A stretch of DNA of 16,701 bases from positions 1 to 16,701 of the forward strand of contig JASBUE010000127.1 of the NCBI GenBank assembly GCA_030148045.1. The letters run 5' to 3'. Shown here piece by piece: positions 12,792 through 16,701 of the stretch. Positions within the stretch are counted from its first letter, which is position 1; every line of letters starts with the position of its first letter. Below the pieces are notes generated by a model. It worked only from the letters and a program-made list of their open reading frames with translations, had not been told where the DNA came from and searched no databases. Source of the DNA: Candidatus Tenderia sp. (GTDB lineage Bacteria; Pseudomonadota; Gammaproteobacteria; Tenderiales; Tenderiaceae). The translations under genes were made by a program, and so were the position numbers.

Positions 12792-14969
12792 GTGAAACAG
12801 CCAGTTCATTTCTTCGCCACCGCGCCCAAGGGGGTGGTGGCTATACTCATGTCCGAACTGGAAACGTTCGGCGCCACGGAGCTGCGCGAACAGCCCGCCG
12901 GGGCCGGGTTCAGCGGCGATCTTGAAACCGCCTATCGCGCCTGTCTCTGGTCGCGCACGGCCAACCGTATCCTGTTGCCGTTGGCCAGCTTTGCCGCCGC
13001 GACGCCCGAGGCGCTTTACCAAGGCGTGCAGTCTATAGACTGGTCGGAACACTTCACTCCGCGGCAGACCCTGGTCATCGACTTCGTCGCGCGCAATTCC
13101 AGTATCAAACACAGCCAGTTCGGGGCGCAGAAGGTCAAGGACGCTGTGGTCGACCAGTTCCGGGAGCGCAACGGCGAGCGGCCCTCGGTGGACGTGCAGA
13201 GCCCCGACATCCGTATTAATGTCTTTCTGCAACGCGATGAGGCCACCCTCTATCTCGATCTTTCCGGCGACAGCCTGCACAAGCGTGGTTATCGTCAAGA
13301 AGGGGGCGCGGCGCCATTAAAGGAAAATCTCGCCGCCGCCATCCTGCTGCGCGCCGGGTGGCCGCGCATTGCGCAAGCGGGCGGCGGGCTGCTGGACCCC
13401 ATGTGCGGTTCGGGCACCCTGCTGATCGAGGCCGCCATGATCGCCGCCGACATGGCCCCCGGCCTGTTGCGCGAGCGTTTCGGATTCCACGCCTGGCGGC
13501 AACATGATGCCGCGTTATGGCGGCGCCTGCTGGACGAGGCGGCGCCGCGCCGCGATCGGGGGTTGGAACGGCTGCCCCCCATTTTGGGTTATGACAGCCA
13601 CGGCAAGGCCATTCAGTTCGCCCAGGCCAACATCACCGCCGCCGGCCTGGATGAGCACATTTGCCTGGCCAAACGTGACGTCGCCGGGTTGCGCAGACCC
13701 GCGACGCTGGATCAGGGCCTGGTGGTGGTCAATCCGCCCTATGGTGAACGCATGGGTGAACGCGAAACCCTGGAGTCGCTCTACCGCCAACTGGGCGAGC
13801 GTTTAAAGACAGAGTTCTCCGGCTGGCAGGCGGCCGTGTTCACCGGCAATCCGGAGCTGGCCAAACTGATGGGCATCCGGGCGCTAAAACAGCACAACAT
13901 GTTCAACGGCGCCCTGCCCTGCAGGCTGCTGCGTTTCCATATCGAGCCCGAGTGGTTCATGAGCGGGCAGCGCGGCCCGCGTCCGGCCCGGCCAGAAGAA
14001 CTGGGCCCCGGCGCCGGGATGCTGGCCAACCGCCTGCGCAGGAACCTGAAGGAGCTGGGCCGCTGGGCGCGGCGCGAAGGGGTGAGCTGTTACCGGCTCT
14101 ATGACGCCGACATGCCCGAATACGCCCTGGCCATCGATCTCTATCAGGGCGAACAGCGCTGGGCCCATGTGCAGGAATACGAGGCGCCCAAGACGGTGGA
14201 TGCGCGCAAGGCACGACTGCGCCTGCGCGAGGCCCTGGCGGTGATCCCGGCGGTGCTGGAGCTGCCGCAGGAGAATGTCTACTTCAAGGTGCGCAAGCGC
14301 CAGAAGGGGGCGGCGCAGTACACCCGCCAGGCCGAGGAAAAGCAGTTCTTCGAAATCGAAGAGAACGGCTGCCGCTTCCGGGTCAACTTCGCCGACTATC
14401 TGGACACCGGCCTGTTCCTGGACCACCGTATCACCCGCCACATGGTGGCCGAGATGGCGGCCGGTAAGCGCTTCCTCAACCTGTTCGCCTATACCGGAAC
14501 GGCCACGGTCTATGCCGCCAAGGGCGGGGCCCAATCCACCTTTACCGTGGATATGTCAAAAACCTACCTGGACTGGGCCCGGCGCAACATGGCCCTGAAT
14601 GGCTTTACCGGCGACCAGCACCAATTTGTCCAGGCCGACTGCCTGGAGTGGCTCACGCAGGGTGGTGTCTACAGGCGGGCCCGTTTCGACCTGATCTTCC
14701 TCGATCCACCCACCTTCTCCAGCTCCAAGCGCATGGCCGCCGCCTTCGACGTGCAGCGCGACCACAAGCCTTTGATCGAGGCCGCCATGGCCCTGCTCGA
14801 CGCCGGCGGCACCTTGATCTTCTCCAATAATTTCAGAAAGTTCCGGCTTGATCCTGCGCTCGGAGAGACGTTTGCCATCGAAGACATTGGTGCCCGCACC
14901 CTGCCACACGACTTCGCCCGCAATCCCAAGATCCACCACTGCTGGCTGATCCGCCATCCTAAGATATAA
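12792..14969 (+). CDS. rlmL: Bifunctional 23S rRNA methyltransferase RlmKL
   Basis: The 725-residue fusion has two S-adenosylmethionine methyltransferases. The N-terminal THUMP plus RlmL half makes m2G2445, and the C-terminal RlmK half makes m7G2069 of 23S rRNA (E. coli numbering). The THUMP region (about 40-160) contains QFGAQKVKDAVVDQFRERNG. RlmL has DPMCGSGTLLIEAAM (202-216) and NPPYGERMG (314-322). RlmK has LNLFAYTGTATVYAA (562-576) and LDPPTFSSSKRM (637-648). The C-terminus is DFARNPKIHHCWLI. I choose the GTG at 12792, because VKQPVHFFATAPKG aligns with the family N-terminus. A frame from the ATG at 12735 adds 19 residues encoded by the repeat region. Confidence 0.93.
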   Translation: MKQPVHFFATAPKGVVAILMSELETFGATELREQPAGAGFSGDLETAYRACLWSRTANRILLPLASFAAATPEALYQGVQSIDWSEHFTPRQTLVIDFVARNSSIKHSQFGAQKVKDAVVDQFRERNGERPSVDVQSPDIRINVFLQRDEATLYLDLSGDSLHKRGYRQEGGAAPLKENLAAAILLRAGWPRIAQAGGGLLDPMCGSGTLLIEAAMIAADMAPGLLRERFGFHAWRQHDAALWRRLLDEAAPRRDRGLERLPPILGYDSHGKAIQFAQANITAAGLDEHICLAKRDVAGLRRPATLDQGLVVVNPPYGERMGERETLESLYRQLGERLKTEFSGWQAAVFTGNPELAKLMGIRALKQHNMFNGALPCRLLRFHIEPEWFMSGQRGPRPARPEELGPGAGMLANRLRRNLKELGRWARREGVSCYRLYDADMPEYALAIDLYQGEQRWAHVQEYEAPKTVDARKARLRLREALAVIPAVLELPQENVYFKVRKRQKGAAQYTRQAEEKQFFEIEENGCRFRVNFADYLDTGLFLDHRITRHMVAEMAAGKRFLNLFAYTGTATVYAAKGGAQSTFTVDMSKTYLDWARRNMALNGFTGDQHQFVQADCLEWLTQGGVYRRARFDLIFLDPPTFSSSKRMAAAFDVQRDHKPLIEAAMALLDAGGTLIFSNNFRKFRLDPALGETFAIEDIGARTLPHDFARNPKIHHCWLIRHPKI

Positions 14970-15083
14970 AGTCCTCGCCCGATTCCGCAATACCTTGCCT
15001 TAAAGCATTGTTAAATAAGGTCGATAGACAAAGAAGGTGGAGTTACCTCTCGGGGTATGAATGGACTCATGTGGAGCATTCAA

Positions 15084-16529
15084 ATGACATTCAGGCTTAT
15101 TGTGTTGTTCGCAACCGGATTGTGGATAACCGTTTCCGTCGCCGCCGACATGGGCGCCGACCAGGCGTCGCAGCACAGCGACGTGCGAGTGCTGATCGAT
15201 ATCTCGGGCAGCATGAAAGACAACGACCCCAACAATCTGCGTATCCCGGCCCTGCGCCTGATTACCCAGCTCATCCCCGAGGGCCAGGAGGCCGGCGTCT
15301 GGACCTTCGGCCAGTACGTCAATATGCTGGTCAAGCACGGCGAGGTGGATGGCGCATGGAAGGAACAGGCCTACCAGGCCGCCGGCGAGATCAACTCCAA
15401 GGGCCTGTTCACCAATATTGAAGCTGTGCTGGAGACATCCACCTGGGACTGGAATAAGCCGGACGACAGCGCCAACCGCAGCATCATCTTTCTCACCGAC
15501 GGCGTGGTGGATGTGTCCAAGGCGCCGGGCGTTAACGATGAGGCGCGCGACCGCATCCTGCATCAGATCCTGCCACGGGTGAAAGCCGCCGGCGCCACCA
15601 TCCACACCATCGCCCTTTCCGACGACGCCGACAAGGCCTTCCTGCGTCAGCTCTCCTCCACCACTGCGGGATGGAACGAGGTCGCCAAGGATGCCTCCCA
15701 GCTGGAGCGTATCTTTCTCAAACTGTTCGAAAAGTCGGTGCCGGTGGAGACCCTGCCGCTGACCGACAACCGGGTGCTGGTGGATGACAGCATCCGCGAG
15801 TTGACCCTGTTGATCTTCAGAAAACCCGGTTCCCAGAACGCCGCTCTGCAGACCCCCGCCGGCGAGAAGATCGACTTCCGCAGCGAGAAGGAGAACGTAC
15901 GCTGGCGTCACGAGGAGCGCTATGACCTGATCACCATCGACGCGCCCATGGCGGGTGAATGGTGCGTGGATGCGGAGCTGGACCCGGACAACCGCGTCAT
16001 GGTGGTCACCGATCTCAAGGTGCGCGCCAGCCGCCTGCCCAATGTGATGATGGCCGAGGACGTCATGTCCTATTACGTCGAACTGGAGGAGGAGGGCGAG
16101 GTGATCCGCAAGCCCGAATTCCTGGATTTCGTTCACATCTCCCTGGCAAGATCCGGCGGTGGTGAACAGCAGAAGCGTATCCCGGTCAAGGACGACGGCG
16201 AGGATATCGACCGGCGCGCCCGTGACGGCCGTTTCAGCGCCAAGGTGGGCGGTCAGCTCATCCCGGGTGACTACGAGTACGAACTGCTCGTCGACGGCAT
16301 GACCTTCAAGCGCTCCAAGCGCGACACCGTGAAGGTGGTGGACAAGCCGGTGGCGGTGACCGTCAAGGAGGAGCAGGCCGGCGACCCGGCCCGATACTCC
16401 CTCACCCTGGTACCCTTCGCCGAGTTGATCAAGCCGGATTCCCTGCTGATCGACGCCACGGTGGCGAAACAGGGGGGTGCCACCACCTCGGTGACCATCC
16501 CGCGCACCGGTCCGAGCTCGGTCGTGTGA
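15084..16529 (+). CDS. Secreted von Willebrand factor A domain protein, 3' end lost at a junction
   Basis: Starting at the ATG with GGAG 7 nt upstream (15073-15076), this reads as a signal peptide (MTFRLIVLFATGLWITVSVA) and then a VWA domain. MIDAS residues are visible as DISGSM, the Thr in GLFTNIE, and LTDGVVD. Beta-rich segments follow (ELTLLIFRKPGSQ, GEWCVDAELDPDNRVMVV), then GQLIPGDYEYELLVDG, as in VWA proteins with extracytoplasmic Ig-like domains. The layout recalls the TIGR03503 group, which I cannot confirm. An in-frame ATG at 15057 is 9 codons earlier without a ribosome binding site. The frame ends at TGA 16527-16529, but coding character stops near 16514 (VTIPRTGPSS), and a C-terminal part, probably with a membrane anchor, seems missing. 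Confidence 0.8.
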   Translation: MTFRLIVLFATGLWITVSVAADMGADQASQHSDVRVLIDISGSMKDNDPNNLRIPALRLITQLIPEGQEAGVWTFGQYVNMLVKHGEVDGAWKEQAYQAAGEINSKGLFTNIEAVLETSTWDWNKPDDSANRSIIFLTDGVVDVSKAPGVNDEARDRILHQILPRVKAAGATIHTIALSDDADKAFLRQLSSTTAGWNEVAKDASQLERIFLKLFEKSVPVETLPLTDNRVLVDDSIRELTLLIFRKPGSQNAALQTPAGEKIDFRSEKENVRWRHEERYDLITIDAPMAGEWCVDAELDPDNRVMVVTDLKVRASRLPNVMMAEDVMSYYVELEEEGEVIRKPEFLDFVHISLARSGGGEQQKRIPVKDDGEDIDRRARDGRFSAKVGGQLIPGDYEYELLVDGMTFKRSKRDTVKVVDKPVAVTVKEEQAGDPARYSLTLVPFAELIKPDSLLIDATVAKQGGATTSVTIPRTGPSSVV

Positions 16530-16701
16530 TTCGCGGCCGTGACCAGCAAGTCCGCCGTCCAGGTCTCCAGATCGACGCGATGGACTTGCCAGTTACCTCC
16601 CGCGTCGGACGCTACGAGCACGGACTCCTCGCCCGCCTCGAACCCCGCGGTGATCCGATGCTCACCCGCGAGGCCGGCGACGGCCCAGGATACGGCGCCG
16701 C
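16516..16701 (-). CDS. Fragment of an unrelated beta-propeller-like protein on the opposite strand
   Basis: Read on the minus strand, an open frame enters from the right edge. It contains AVSWAVAGLAGEHRITAGFE, then SVLVASDAGGNWQVHRVDLE, then TWTADLLVTAANHTTEL. The repeated hydrophobic-D-x-x-G-N-W-Q-x-x-x-V-D-L pattern resembles blades of TolB-like or S9-peptidase N-terminal propellers, though a single blade is weak evidence. Third codon positions are almost all G or C, more so than in the neighbouring genes. The frame stays open leftward to 16271, but there it is only the antisense of the VWA gene. It is truncated at both ends, by the junction and by the window edge. Confidence 0.5.

Noticed and set aside
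15000..16136. A 378-codon minus-strand ORF opposite the VWA gene
   Set aside because: The plus frame has MIDAS motifs and a signal peptide. The antisense frame has no recognisable domain.

Overview
The window looks like chromosomal DNA from a gammaproteobacterium of moderately high GC. The taxonomic clues are the fabA-fabB pair for anaerobic unsaturated fatty acid synthesis, a fused RlmK/RlmL rRNA methyltransferase, a bacterial-type TrmO (TsaA family), a DUF3301-type small membrane protein, and a tRNA-Ala(GGC)/tRNA-Glu(TTC) tandem. I cannot name a genus.

Layout. (1) 1-420: tRNA-Ala and tRNA-Glu, then an intrinsic terminator. About 180 bp further on there is a second copy of the tRNA-Glu 3' end with its own terminator. 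(2) 421-5549: a gene-poor stretch with faint traces of old coding sequence, then a two-component locus. The locus has a response regulator broken by an in-frame TGA inside its receiver domain, followed by a 1220-residue membrane-bound hybrid sensor kinase (periplasmic domain, GAF, PAS-like, HisKA, HATPase, two receivers, Hpt). (3) 5550-9521: a short signal-peptide ORF coupled to a DUF3301-type gene, then a TonB-dependent outer-membrane receptor with a solute-binding protein of the ABC_sub_bind type. No ABC permease or ATPase gene lies nearby. (4) 9522-9930: a compact unit with a structured leader, a strong ribosome binding site, a 34-residue single-helix protein and two tandem terminators. (5) 9968-14969: housekeeping genes trmO, fabA-fabB and rlmKL, with a G/C-run inverted-repeat element between fabB and rlmKL. 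(6) 15084-16701: a secreted von Willebrand factor A protein whose frame ends abruptly at a GAGCTC site. Beyond it the sequence reads as a different, GC-richer gene on the opposite strand, so this is a probable chimeric or recombined junction.

How the genes may work together. The receptor and binding protein probably form one operon for capturing or sensing an unknown ligand, and the large hybrid kinase upstream is a plausible but unproven signalling partner. FabA makes and isomerises the C10 enoyl intermediate and FabB elongates the cis product. TrmO and RlmKL modify tRNA and 23S rRNA. The least explained items are the 34-residue membrane protein with its leader, the split receiver, and the junction near 16515.
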